A stretch of DNA of 62,761 nucleotides from Diplocarpon mali (GCA_024741835.1 JAENRP010000232.1:1-62761), one strand, 5' to 3'; shown: positions 34,941-45,449, numbered from the stretch's first letter. Numbers and translations are program-made. The notes: a model not told the origin generated them from the sequence alone.

Positions 34941-35016
34941 AAGGGTGATTTTTTTTTTGCACCTCTATTATAGGGTGATTTTTTTTTTTGCACTTCTATT
35001 AAAGGGTGATTTTTTA
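34932..35016. repeat. Three imperfect tandem units of about 29 bp at the Copia-O 3' end
   Basis: Three units of the form CTATTAAAGGGTGATTTTTT, each ending in TTGCAC, follow directly on the RNase H coding end. The AAAGGGTGA cores look like repeated polypurine tracts, followed by T-runs. Confidence 0.7.
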
Positions 35017-35045
35017 CTCCTGGGCCAGGCCTGCGAGTTAATTTT
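35016..35045 (+). repeat. TPGPGLRV motif downstream of Copia-O RNase H
   Basis: ACTCCTGGGCCAGGCCTG followed by CGAGT. It still reads F-T-P-G-P-G-L-R-V-N-F, although it lies beyond the recognisable polyprotein. It is almost an exact palindrome. Confidence 0.65.
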
Positions 35046-36354
35046 GACTTACTAAAGGGTGGATTTCGCGCTAGCGAACTCTATTCTATTTCCTATATCT
35101 ATAGGTTGATTTTTTATATAAAACTATAAATTATAATAAAAGTTATAATATTATATATATTGCTAGCAAGTACCTTTAAAGGTCTCCTTAAAAGGGTATA
35201 TTATAGGAATGCCCGTTATATATTTATCATATAATCTGTCATATAATATATTATATATATAATATGTTATATAACTTGCTATATGACTTAATGGCAGCCC
35301 TTATTAAATAGCTCGTAGTTAGAGAGCTCTTATAAATCAAGATATAAGATACCTAATATCGTCGTTTGTACCTCATACTTCTTTGTGCCCTCTTCTAGTT
35401 TACTATCAAGTTCACTATCAGAGAACCTCATTGCTACATATGCTATAGACTTCTGTTCCGTTTAGCTCTTTACCTTGACCTCTCTTAGATTTTCCACCCT
35501 TGCCCTTGTTCTCTATAGAGGATCTTTACATTATCTTACTTAGAAGCTTTATATATATATATTCAAAGCCTTTCAGTATGTCTAGTTTCTTTGATTGTTA
35601 ATTTTTCGATCGCCTATCCTATAAGCTTTCCCTTCTCTCATATGGAGTATTAGCTAGGATATGCTCTAAAAGTATTTCAGAAGAGTGCACGAGGAAGTAT
35701 GAGGTGCAAACGATGGTTGATGGTTGTCTTGTATTCTAAGAGAGGGAAAGTTCTCTAAATTCGAGAATATCTAAGTGAGTGCCTTGGCCTCAGCGCCTTG
35801 GTACTGCGTCATGTGACTAGCATTTGCTATTCATTCACTTCCAACAGGAGTTTTGTACTTTGCGTGATTTAATTATCTATACACATAGATCGTTCGGTGT
35901 TTCTGGCGTTTCTTTCACAAACCCAAACACGGGGGTAGACTCGGGTAAGAGCCTTCTGGGTAACTTACCCCTATAAACTCGAGAGACTGGGTGATGAAAG
36001 CCCAGGTATTAAGGTAGACCCAGATATGCCTAGCACAATATAATATAATTATAGTATATATCTCCTAAATTTTGAATAGTTTACAAATAATCTGCACGCG
36101 TAAAGCTCAAGGCACAGCCCTGATATCGCGTTCTGGTACGATCTCAGTATAATTTTAATTATCTGCAAATGCCATACGCGTAGAGCTCCAAATACAGCTA
36201 CAACTCCAGTACAATTGAATGTTCAGCAAACGCGTAGCGTTAATTAGACACTCTTCTCTTTACAGCCCCACACTATTACAAGCTTTTTTCTATGCATCAA
36301 TCCGTCGGCGAATGGGGCCGGAGTATTCGGTTTTCAGATATCTACTTGATGTTT
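35046..36354. other. AT-rich tract without a gene
   Basis: Beyond the Copia-O 3' end the sequence is AT-rich with TATATA runs (35120-35290). I cannot place the Copia-O 3' LTR here with certainty. The only structures seen are the inverted repeat at 35362-35713 and one copy of a short repeat at about 35930-35985. No coding region is supported. Confidence 0.6.
35362..35713. repeat. Inverted-repeat element (MITE-like), 27-bp arms
   Basis: The left arm 35362-35388 reads TCGTTTGTACCTCATACTTC and on. The right arm 35687-35713 is its reverse complement with three transitions. About 300 bp separate the arms and contain no transposase similarity. No target-site duplication could be assigned with confidence. 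Either a small non-autonomous DNA transposon or a chance fold-back; the arm length favours the former. Confidence 0.55.
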
Positions 36355-36645
36355 TGTAGGGATAGTACCGGTATCGATATTTCACAACGAAATAGAACAG
36401 AACGAGGCAGTTAAATCATGACCATATTGAAAATTCTGTCCTTCTATAGAGGGCCGATATCATGCCTATGTACCTCTGAATCGACTCCCTTTCTCTATTA
36501 CTGCAAGCCTGTGAATGCTATTATAGCCGAGTCCCTCGGTCAGAGACCGGTCCGATTCGTAGCCGACTCCTACGTGATATCTATCTACAGGATAATCCTA
36601 GGAACAAGAGGATAGAGCGTCATTGAGGCAATCTGCGTACTAAAA
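36355..36645 (-). repeat. Diverged solo LTR related to Copia-1
   Basis: On + it starts TGTAGGGATAGTACCGGTAT and ends with AATCTGCGTACTAAAA. This matches the Copia-1 LTR start (TGTAGGTTCTATACCGGTAA) and its end (AATCTGCGTACTAACA) in minus orientation, with similar length (291 versus 299). An internal CCTAGGAACAAG block also matches. Flanks TGTTT and TCTTT agree at 4 of 5 positions. It is not RIP-like in composition, so it represents a separate, older subfamily insertion. Confidence 0.6.
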
Positions 36646-37719
36646 TCTTTGTTTCTGGATATCCAACCCCCCTCCGAATATGACCTGGGATTACACACGC
36701 CCAACTCAGCCTTTACCGCTAGAAGAGGCACTTCCAATATAAAGGGGCTATCACTGGAGAAATTATTACCCCGTACAAAAGATAAAAGTAGCCGAGTAGT
36801 CTCGAGGGGGCGACTACTCGACGCGAATACATGGAGCGGGAGAGTCATGGCGCCCAGCTAGCCGCAAGACGCTTTCGGAGTTGAAAGGTCGAGTATATAT
36901 ATCACACAGATACAATTTACATAGTTTGTAAACAGAGCACGCTTTGTCACGAGTGAGAAAGCTTCCATAAGCTGCATAACTTGAGACTCAAGATTAGGCA
37001 TATGTGCGGATAGACCCGGGTATACCCGGGCAAGAGCCCTCTGGGTATACCACTCATACAAACCACGGCGACTAAGTAAAAGGTAGGCTAGGTTGAGACA
37101 ACGCGTGCGAGTATAGCAAGAATAATTTGGTGCTAGGATTTGTATCAGAATGCAGAATAATGCACGACTTAAGTTTGGCAGCTACTAGTCCTTCTATAAG
37201 AGTGCTATCCCAACCTGTTTTATAAGATACGGAGGGTGAAGCTTAGCGCTGTTACTCATCCCTTCGAAACTCCGAACTGATCCTACTAAATCTAGCTAAG
37301 TTGCTTCTGTCTCAGCAAGCCGGAAAATATATTTTCCCTAGGTACTCGGCTCATCCACCTGGGTTGGAGCTTTTGATTGAAAGACCATGTAGCTAAGTAT
37401 TCATCCGACCCCAAGTATTGCCCGGGCATAAGCCCTAAGTCTGATGAAACTTTTATCCTGGGGACAATTTTAGAGCATGAAAACATGCAATTGGAAAGAT
37501 ATATTGCTAATGTGATTATCTACTCACACTGACGTTTATATCAAATACAAATAACTTGATACAAGTACAAAACAACGTTTCTCTTGTTGAAGATATGAAC
37601 AGCGTGCGACGATTGATCTTCCTATTAAACGAGAGGGAAGACATAAATAATGTTGACGATTCTCAATTTCTTCATACTAACCAGTAGCCTACAATCAAGC
37701 CGCTTTACCTGAACATGGA
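36646..37719. other. Intergenic tract with short repeats, no supported gene
   Basis: It contains a hairpin (CGAGTAGTC about 36794 and its reverse complement about 36815) and the perfect palindrome CCCGGGTATACCCGGG (37015-37030). That palindrome lies within a short repeat also seen at about 35935. Several 60-90 codon open frames exist but show no domain, no start context and no codon pattern. Confidence 0.5.
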
Positions 37720-38461
37720 TCATGCACCACTTTCGCACGGGATATCAGACGGCACCGTTGTCGGGTTTACGTAGTAGTCGTGATACCAGTACACCTGCCC
37801 CTGTGGTTTTGGCGTCAAGTTTGGAGCAGCCTCAATCCTTTTGTCTGTCTTTAAGACTGTGTATTGTGTTTTGTAACTGCAGAAAATTAACATCTTGACA
37901 TTGTTAATCAGGACATGTTGGGGCGTTACTAGATCTGTGAGCAGTTTCCGTTCTTGTATGAGTTCTCTATTCGGCCTTGTGATTCGTACACAGTGGCGGT
38001 TGCGTTGTTCTGTGCAATAAATGTGTTATTGGGGAAATGCTAGATGAAACACAATTGTGTCAGGTTAACCAGGCTCGTTTGGTGCTTAGGAGTGGGCGCG
38101 TCGAGTGACTCATCAAGACGTACCACCAGCGTCCTCCCATCACTTAAGAACTGTGTTTTACACTTTTGTATAGCCTCTGCTCCCACACAGTGTAGAGAGA
38201 GCGTGGTCTGCATGCCATCGGCTGGGAAGTAGTCCGTGTAACCCGTTGTGACAGTGCCGTCTTCGGCGGCGTTCACAAGCCTGCAACAACGTGAGTGAAA
38301 ACCCGACATTTATGACTTGTCTGGGACGAGTAGGAGGGTAATAAGTACGCTTCGAGGAAAGGTTTGAATTCTGGTTGGACACCGGCCCCTGCCGTGTAGC
38401 CGCTGAGGTCGATGGCTACGGCTGCACCAGCTAGCGCTAGGAGGCGGAGGGAGAAAAGCAT
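37720..38461 (-). CDS. Small secreted SnoaL/NTF2-like protein, 178 aa, four exons
   Basis: Exons read on the minus strand: 38461-38349, 38280-38124, 38039-37930 and 37876-37720; total 537 nt including TGA. Introns of 68, 84 and 53 nt have GTACTT, GTACGT and GTAACG donors and CAG, TAG and CAG acceptors, with CTGAC/CTGATTAAC branch regions. The product starts with a signal peptide (MLFSLRLLALAGAAVA) followed by IDLSGYTAGAG. It then shows the pattern of fungal SnoaL-like secreted proteins: an FFxxDG-like motif (YTDYFPADGM, about residue 55), NCSQIYYKTQY in the middle and a conserved C-terminal VPSDIPC. It is undamaged by RIP although it lies among repeats. It is a paralogue of the gene at 44317. 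Family members include cyclase-like and hydrolase-like proteins; the substrate is unknown. Splicing is inferred. Confidence 0.82.
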
Positions 38462-39985
38462 CGTCGAGGCTGGAGAAGAGAGATGAGAGGTTTGGATGGT
38501 GGTGAGTGATGATGGGAGCAAGAGCAGCAGTAGTGTTATTATATGCAAAATATGATGTTTTCCCTTAATGCCAAGCCAAACATCAACATTGACCAAGAGG
38601 CAAATCTGGAGCTGCTCCGACTTACGAAGTATTGGAATTTGTCATGCATTTTTCTTATTTCGGATACGGTGGATCAGAGATGCTCACCAAGCGTAGGATT
38701 CCCACCCAATGAGGAGAGCGAGTGAAAGCCGAATTCTCTAAATCTCAACTAATAATAGTATTGAGTTTTATTTTGAGATTTATGAAGTTGAATCAGCGGT
38801 ATTTATTACGCCGGGTCAGTATTTTCTGCCAATTTAGCTTTTGACGTGTATCGTCCCTTTCTTAGTAGTGACTAAAGAAAGTACTATCAGTAGGGCCGTG
38901 GTTCATTGTATCCAGGGGAAATAAAGGCATTGAGATTTTTTTCAGTTAAAATAATTGGACTAACGTTTGAACCAGCTGTTAGATTGTGAAGAATGCATGC
39001 AGTATTCGAGATGAAGAAAATAAACCAAACTGCAATTAATCGTACAGCGATATCTTTTGTCTCCTTTTGACAGGGGGCCCATAGAAACTTGTTTTCAATA
39101 GCGTATAATTCTTTAGATTCTTCACATGAAAGAAGACTAGAATAATCTTGTGATCGACACTAAAATATAAATTTCTGATATATTGCCTTTTTTATTGCGT
39201 TTTGACTGGTTTGCAAGGAAAAAAGATTTGAAACTCCAAAGATAAACAGCCAAAGATACCCGCTGTATCATACGAGTAGTCACGCATTGAGCCGGCATAT
39301 CCGGCTGTGAGCAAATATCATGCGAAAGTCTATTTACTCAGCCTTACAACCCAGCCTCCCTTCCCCTGTAATCAACGTCACTAACATGGTATGATCTTGT
39401 TTGGCCTCTGACGACAAATTCCTCCTTTGCTACGTACTTTAATGGGCCGCAGGCCAGATAAAGCCGCTAAAAAGTAATTTTAACCTTCAATTTCCCTATT
39501 TCATGCAGACTTCAACTAGCCTGCGATAAAGAATTACCAGAGAGTATAGAGGCTTGGCTGCGAAAGTCATTGGGTAAGGTGAGTTAGAGATGTATGACAT
39601 ACCTCTATATTTGAAATAGAGTTTTGCTTGGGTCAAATATGCAAGTAACGTATATGAGGCATATATACTAAAGTCCGAGTACTATATATATCCGTATACT
39701 TGTGTGTATTTCATACTTGAGGTAGGGATCCCTAGGCTTGGCGATCCATCTTACGGAGCACAATAGAGTATACGCCTCGCGATAACTGCGCAATTAATAC
39801 TTTCAGCCGGGTTACCAAGGCTTTTGATACGGGCTCGCCAAGAGTCTCGGAAAGCAGGTATTATAGTCTAATTTTTTGATAGAGAATCCTGAGAAATCGG
39901 TTTTCTTGATTTTCCTTGTATATTTTGCGATGATCTTATGTTACATTTTGAAAATAAATGTACTACAATCAAGGTAAAATAAAAC
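38462..39985. other. AT-rich intergenic tract
   Basis: No gene, RNA or clear repeat is seen. The part next to 38461 is the presumed promoter of the SnoaL-like gene and has pyrimidine-rich sequence on the minus strand just upstream of the start codon. Confidence 0.5.
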
Positions 39986-39989
39986 TATG

Positions 39990-41095
39990 GTCGGTATTAC
40001 TCTAGCATATAGTTTAAAAGTATAAATGAATACTTTATGCGAGGGGGGACGACGACTAAACACCCGTACGCGGTGTCTTCTACATACCTGCAGATTCTTT
40101 GGATTCGTTTAATAGATTCTGCAAATCCGAGATTAAGTTCTTTTAACTGTAAGATAATCAAGCCCTGAGCCGAAGAAAGATAGCACTTTTCGAAAGCTTT
40201 GAAATGAAAAATATTCACTACCTCTTCTATGAATAGCTTTTACTTTCGAGCTCTAATTTTTTTTTCTTTTTAATATGCTTTATTAGTTCTAAACTACATG
40301 GCATGAGCGGAAGACGCTATACTATATTCTTACATAAGATAAACTAGTATAAAACCCTTTATATATTTACTACTTAGCCTAACAGATCTATACTCTCAAT
40401 TCCTTAGATAAGAGTCTAACCTATACCTTAGTCGACATTTGATCCTCTGAGTCTTGGGTATGTTCTCACAAGGTGCCTTAATAGATAGAGTCGCCTTAGG
40501 TTCTCAATTCTAAGATAAGCACTTTACGCCGATAGCGGCTATCTATTTAAGTATATTAAGCGTCTTACTAGTAGGCGACAGCTCTTAATTATTGTATCGA
40601 AACAGATCCCCCGTTGTTGTGGGATCAAGTATGGTAGCAATAGTAGGTGCAAAGGCGTATTCTATAGGTCTAGTACGAAGGAAACGAAAAGGTTGTAGAG
40701 CTCTCATGGAGAGTCTCCCTACTTTAAATATACTGGCCGAAGGCCCTATTGCTCGCTCCTGTATTGCTGTACAAGCATATACCTATCACTCCTAGTTTAA
40801 TATAATATGGGGTAACCTAGCTTTATGTATGTCCCGGGAATCGTAACTCTGTAACTCTGAAAGACTATTGTTACAATTATAACCCTTATAACCCTTATGA
40901 ACTTTATCAATTCTTCGAAATATGTCCTTTTCCTTCCTTCTCCCCTTATCTACTATAACTTTCCTTTTCCCTTTTATATCCTCTATTAAGCCTTTCCTTT
41001 AATCATAGGTATATATTTAAATAATCCTAGAATACGGAAATAGAGGTCAAAAGTAAGAATATTTATAGATAGGTAGTATAAGAAATTCAGTCTAG
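39990..41095. repeat. Repeat X, RIP-damaged copy, interrupted by a solo LTR
   Basis: Collinear with 45450-46215. Matching blocks include GTACGCGGTGTCTTC (about 40067; GTACGCGGTATCACC in the other copy), CACTACCTCTTCTATGAAT (about 40216) and CCTCTATTAAGCCTTTCCTT (about 40980). Differences are dominated by C-to-T and G-to-A. A 256-bp Gypsy-A-like LTR (40593-40848) interrupts it. No coding region; it may be a long solo LTR of an unidentified element. Confidence 0.6.
40593..40848 (-). repeat. Solo LTR of the Gypsy-A family
   Basis: The minus-strand sequence matches the Gypsy-A LTR. On + the shared block GCGTATTCTATAGGTCTA (about 40656) is followed by TACGAAGGAAACGAA. The start TGTATCGAAACAG corresponds to the reverse complement of the Gypsy-A LTR end. 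The right end is approximate. No convincing target-site duplication. Confidence 0.65.
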
Positions 41096-41706
41096 TACTA
41101 GCTTTATTCGACTTACGGCTTAATTATTCCGTAGTTGAAAGGACCTAATCTCGGCTTTATAAACGTTTTGAAAGGAATCTAAAGAATCTATAGGTTCGTA
41201 AGAGATACCGCATACAGGTGTTAAGTCGTTGTCTCCCTAATAAATCACCTAAATGGCCCTAATACTTCGAATTCTCTGTACTGCTATTTACAATGGCCCT
41301 GAGAATGGCCCTACTACTTTGAACTCGCTATAATACCCTTTAAAGTGGTCCCTAGAATAATCTTGAAAATGGCCTCGAGAATAGCCACAACAGTTAGAAC
41401 CCTTTATACTACTCTTTAAAGCAGGCATTGAGAATGGCCGTACTACTCGGAACTCTTTATACTACTTTTTAAAGCAGCCTATAAGAGTGACTTCGAGAAT
41501 AGCCCTGCTAATAAATTACTTGAATATACTTTAGATTTCATATATATACACTTTCTACTCTCAATAAAGTAGATTTCTGCAATAGTCTTAGGAACAACTT
41601 CAAGGATAGCTTCAAGAATAGCTTGTCAATAAACCACTCGATTATATTCAATTTATATATGTAATATACCCTCATTCTTTACTAAAACACACCTTTGCAA
41701 ACGAGG

Positions 41707-42267
41707 TGTAACGACGGCTCAATTAGCTCCAGGAAGAGCCTCGTACCGGCCTACATGCGAATACGGGCCAAGGGAGTTTAGGAAGATTGTTACATTTGCG
41801 CATACAGAGGTCACGTTTTACGCAGCTGACCAGATGCGGCCGCACTACGCGCCACGGCATCACGTGCTACTAAGCGCTAGGCAGGAGCCTGTTGTATTTA
41901 TTCCTTAGAAGAGCTCTACTAGAATTCCCTTCTCTTCATCTTTAATTCAAATTACGCAGCGTACCCCTTTATGCAATACAATGCGACAACCCTTTCATTG
42001 TACGCCTGAGGGCCAGCCGTAACAGATATAGAGGAGGGAAGTTCCCTATACCAGGTACTCGGCATCAATGAGTTTTGATACGTTGTAGAGGGGAATCGTA
42101 TACAATTCAGAGGCAGGACGAGTTCATATATACAAATAGAGAGAACTCCGTCCTAAAGAGGTTCTCTAACTTCTTCGTTCTCTTTGTAGCAGACCTATGA
42201 ATTCACTCTCTGCCTCCATAGTCGCTCCCATACTTGTACTCGCTTAGAGTGCCTTCGCGTCGTCACA
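41707..42267 (+). repeat. Solo LTR of the Gypsy-A family, split by a Gypsy-B-type LTR
   Basis: It starts TGTAACGACGG and ends GTCGTCACA. The 3' half contains GGTTCTCTAACTTCTTCGTT, which matches Gypsy-A LTRs closely. Removing the inner LTR leaves about 320 bp, close to the family length of 307. Flanks CGAGG (41702-41706) and AGAGG (42268-42272) agree at 4 of 5 positions. Confidence 0.65.
41788..42024 (+). repeat. Solo LTR of the Gypsy-B family, nested in a Gypsy-A-type LTR
   Basis: It starts TGTTAC and ends CCGTAACA. The interior, AGAGCTCTACTAGAATTCCC through GCAGCGTACCCCTTTATG, aligns with the reverse complement of the Gypsy-B LTR (AGGAGCTTTACTAAAG... and ATAGCGTACCTCTTAGG). It repeats, in miniature, the nesting of the large elements. 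Confidence 0.6.
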
Positions 42268-44316
42268 AGAGGTCCGGAAAATTTATCCGGGAGCTTGCGA
42301 AGGGCTGTAATTTTTAGCTCTAGCGACGGGCCGTAGGTTGAAACAGATTATGTACTTAAATATATTTCCATTACTTGATTAATAGTCCGCAAATTCAATA
42401 TAAACTACTACTAACTTGACCGTGGCGAAGCGAGGTCCCCTGGCCCCGGAGCTTACGTGTAGGGCCAACAGTGCAAAGACCTCGTGCCTAATAATAATTA
42501 AATTAACAGCCGCCATCGGCGAGAAAGCTTGTCTTAGAATAGAGAGCCCAAGGCGGCCCTATTTATCTAGGCACTTTCTTAAAAACGTACTCGCCTAAGA
42601 CTTAAGGGAACAACCATCGATTAAGGGATAGGTTAGACCCTTATCCGAGGAATCACGAATCACAGGTATGTTAGGCTGAATATTAAAGATATAAGGAGCT
42701 TTATTCTGGTTTCTCCTTATATATGAGAATATAGTATAGCGTTTCCCGCTCGTACTATATAGTTTAGAGCTAATATAGCGTATCAAAAGTATCTCTCTCT
42801 CGTGCGGTTTATAGAAAATTCGCAACGATATGGTATTTTTTAAATACTTTAATCTATCAAAATCAAGTATACCAAAATGAAAGTAACATTTTAGTAGATT
42901 ATTATTGAAGGCATTAGCGCATTTTACGAATATGCGCTTTGTGGTCACATTCTAACCAGGTGTTGCTGAGTGTCAAAGGACGGAGACATGCGCACTCGTC
43001 GGACTCCTGTATTTACTTTTCAGAAACTCTACCTTCCCTCTTCGTCTCTTCTTCGCCTCTTCTTACAACTGCGTAACGTATCCAAAGGGGCAGTACAGCT
43101 CGCTCCTGTGCTCTCTTGAGGCTGTCGTAACAATGCCCCTGTTCTTTACAATTGCAACTTATGTCCTGTTGATATATTTGCAGTACAGTACTTGAAGAGG
43201 AATGAGTTTTACTTGATTTTTAGTAAGATTCCTGTCTAAAAACTGAACTATGACACCTACCTTACTACGACACCTGCTTTCCCCGACTCTTAGCGAGCCC
43301 CAAGCAAGAGAGTCGGTGAACCGGCTACTAGAGGCTTACTGCGTTGTGGGAGTGGCGACTCCTCTTTTTCTTTTTCGAGTATACTGGATCGAAACCAGGG
43401 TAGAAATCCACCAAGTAGTAGGGACGATAGCTATTTGAAGAAGGAGCTGAACGCCGTCAATTAGTAATTTTCAATTTAAATATACCGGATTATATAATAA
43501 ATCGTATTGTAGCGATTGAGCTCTAAGCACTTGGAATCGAAATCGATATCCTACTGTATCCTAAAGAAAAGAATACGATTCGCACGTTTCTGGACCCAAT
43601 ATACACGAAATCACAAAAATTGGGAGTATCGCTACAGAAATCGGGTTGCCCCACGTACCCAGAATGGAGGCCTATGCTGTCTCTAATTTAAGCACCAATG
43701 ACCTTGTGACAGCCGTTAAAAGACGTCTCTGATACTCCCGTTTTTTTTTAATAATTCCGAACGCAGTGGATTGAAACTGGGGCAGAAATCCACCAGAGAC
43801 AAGGGATTTTCAGCTATCCCGGGAAGTAACCAAACGCTTTCAACCACATAGAATATAGTAATAGTGCACCGATTTTTTTGATTTTTTTGATTTTTTTTTT
43901 TGAAGTGTAGTAGATTACGCAATAGATAGTATTCTAGCTGTTCAGATTTTGTTGCTTGAACTTGAAATTGCTATCTCAAATTATGTTATAAAGAAGAATG
44001 CGAATTACAGGGTTCAATACCCGTTGTACCCGAAATAAAAAAAAACAGGAGTAGGATGCGCGTCTCGTCATATCTGGATTCAGGACGAACATCCGTCTTC
44101 AAACAGGCAAGTACACACGTACGTCAGTTGCCATTTTCATCTTCTCCTCTTCGTAGAATTCTCATGTAAATTTCACGTTAGCTGTTTGCCATGAAGAACA
44201 ACTCGCATCTCCGAAAATACTCAAGAATTGCTTACTTCTCACCCTAGGACCGCGTCGCAGCATGCAGCATCACTTAGCTTACAGGTTCAGACAGCATACA
44301 GCATCATTCCGAAAAT
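42268..44316. other. AT-rich relic tract without a supported gene
   Basis: A 117-codon open frame on the minus strand (42595-42948) has no recognised domain. A segment containing GGTAGAAATCCACC (about 43395) is repeated, diverged, at about 43780 (GGCAGAAATCCACC), suggesting an old duplicated repeat. A stem CCGACTCT/AGAGTCGG lies at 43283-43315 and a T-rich run at 43874-43901. None supports a gene. Confidence 0.5.
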
Positions 44317-45017
44317 ATGAAGTTTACACGAAGCGTTCTCGGCTCGCTTGCCCTTCTCTTCACTACAGCGCAAGGAGTCGACATGAAAGGGTATAAGCCC
44401 TCAGATGCAGTCGAAGCAGGATTCAAAAATTTCATCTATAAGTAAGAAACACCAACTTTTACCCCTTCCCTCCGCTCTTCGGGTTCAAAAGAGAGACCTA
44501 ACAAAGATAGGTTCTATATTTATTTCGAAGAATACTCGTCCGGCTACGACTACTTCACTTACTGGCACCAAGATGGCACCATGGATATCGCTGACACCAA
44601 GGCTAAAGGCTACGTAGATATAATGTTGTTGACACGATTGCTAGTTCCAGAGACTAGAAAACAAAATTTGTGGAATACCGTCTCAGAAGTTACTGTCACC
44701 GGGGAGACTGAGACAAATAAGACATATACAGCTAATCTTGTGGTTAAAAAAAGCGATGTGGAGGGAAATTGCTTCCTGACTAAGTGAGTCTACGACCCAG
44801 ACGTTCTTAATATGCAGGGATACTAATATGCATACGCAGGACCAAGGCGGATTTCACGGTATTGAAGGATGAAGCGGGGAATCCGATACTTCGACCGTCT
44901 TCAAGAAGTATTAGTCTGTACCACATGCACGAGTCCGAACCCAGATTTACCAACATGCCTTGCCCGCTGACACTCTCGCGTCGGAAGGCCAGGCGAGGGG
45001 GAAATCGCCTAGCCTAA
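44317..45017 (+). CDS. Small secreted SnoaL/NTF2-like protein, 191 aa, three exons
   Basis: Exons 44317-44441, 44511-44783 and 44840-45017 total 576 nt including TAA. Introns of 69 and 56 nt have donors GTAAGA and GTGAGT, branch points CTAAC and TACTAAT, and acceptors TAG and CAG. The product begins with a signal peptide (MKFTRSVLGSLALLFTTAQG), then VDMKGYKPSDAVEAGFKNF. It contains YFTYWHQDGTMDI, the WNTV segment, a conserved NC followed by TKADFTVLKDEAGNP, and a Cys near the end (NMPCPL). It is homologous to the 37720-38461 product. Both introns fall at the same places and phase (phase 2) as introns 1 and 3 of that gene; the middle intron is absent. The C-terminus carries an extra basic tail (RRKARRGG). 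Secretion is likely; activity is unknown. Splicing is inferred. Confidence 0.8.
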
Positions 45018-45449
45018 ACCGATTCAAATGGTGTGAGGCCATGATGCATCCCTACACTTGTGTGGTAGCGGAGAATTGTTTTCATTTTTGATCTATTTGT
45101 TACGATAGGTCAGAGGTGTCTGACAGTCAATTGGGTATGGAGTTGGTTTGGCGGCGTACTAGAGGGGAAAGTGTTGGGATTGCGAGAGGGTTAAGATGGC
45201 GTTTTGGAGTCTAATGGCTGGTTGGTTATGGACTTATTGAACTGTCTAATCCGAAATGAAATGGGCTCCTTGCATGCCTACGAGTGAAATAACCTAGTAG
45301 TATAAAAGGTCGGCTTACTTTGTACTTGTGTTCTCTTACGTTGCAATCAAAACTGGTTAATAGTATCAAGCTCGTCAAGCTGCCCTCGTCAGATTTTTCA
45401 CCGCGACCTGTATGTGAGGAGAACATTGTGCACTGTATAGAATGTGCTA

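Noticed and set aside
42595..42948. 117-codon minus-strand frame in relic DNA
   Set aside because: No domain, no signal for introns, AT-rich relic context; considered a chance frame or an unidentifiable remnant.
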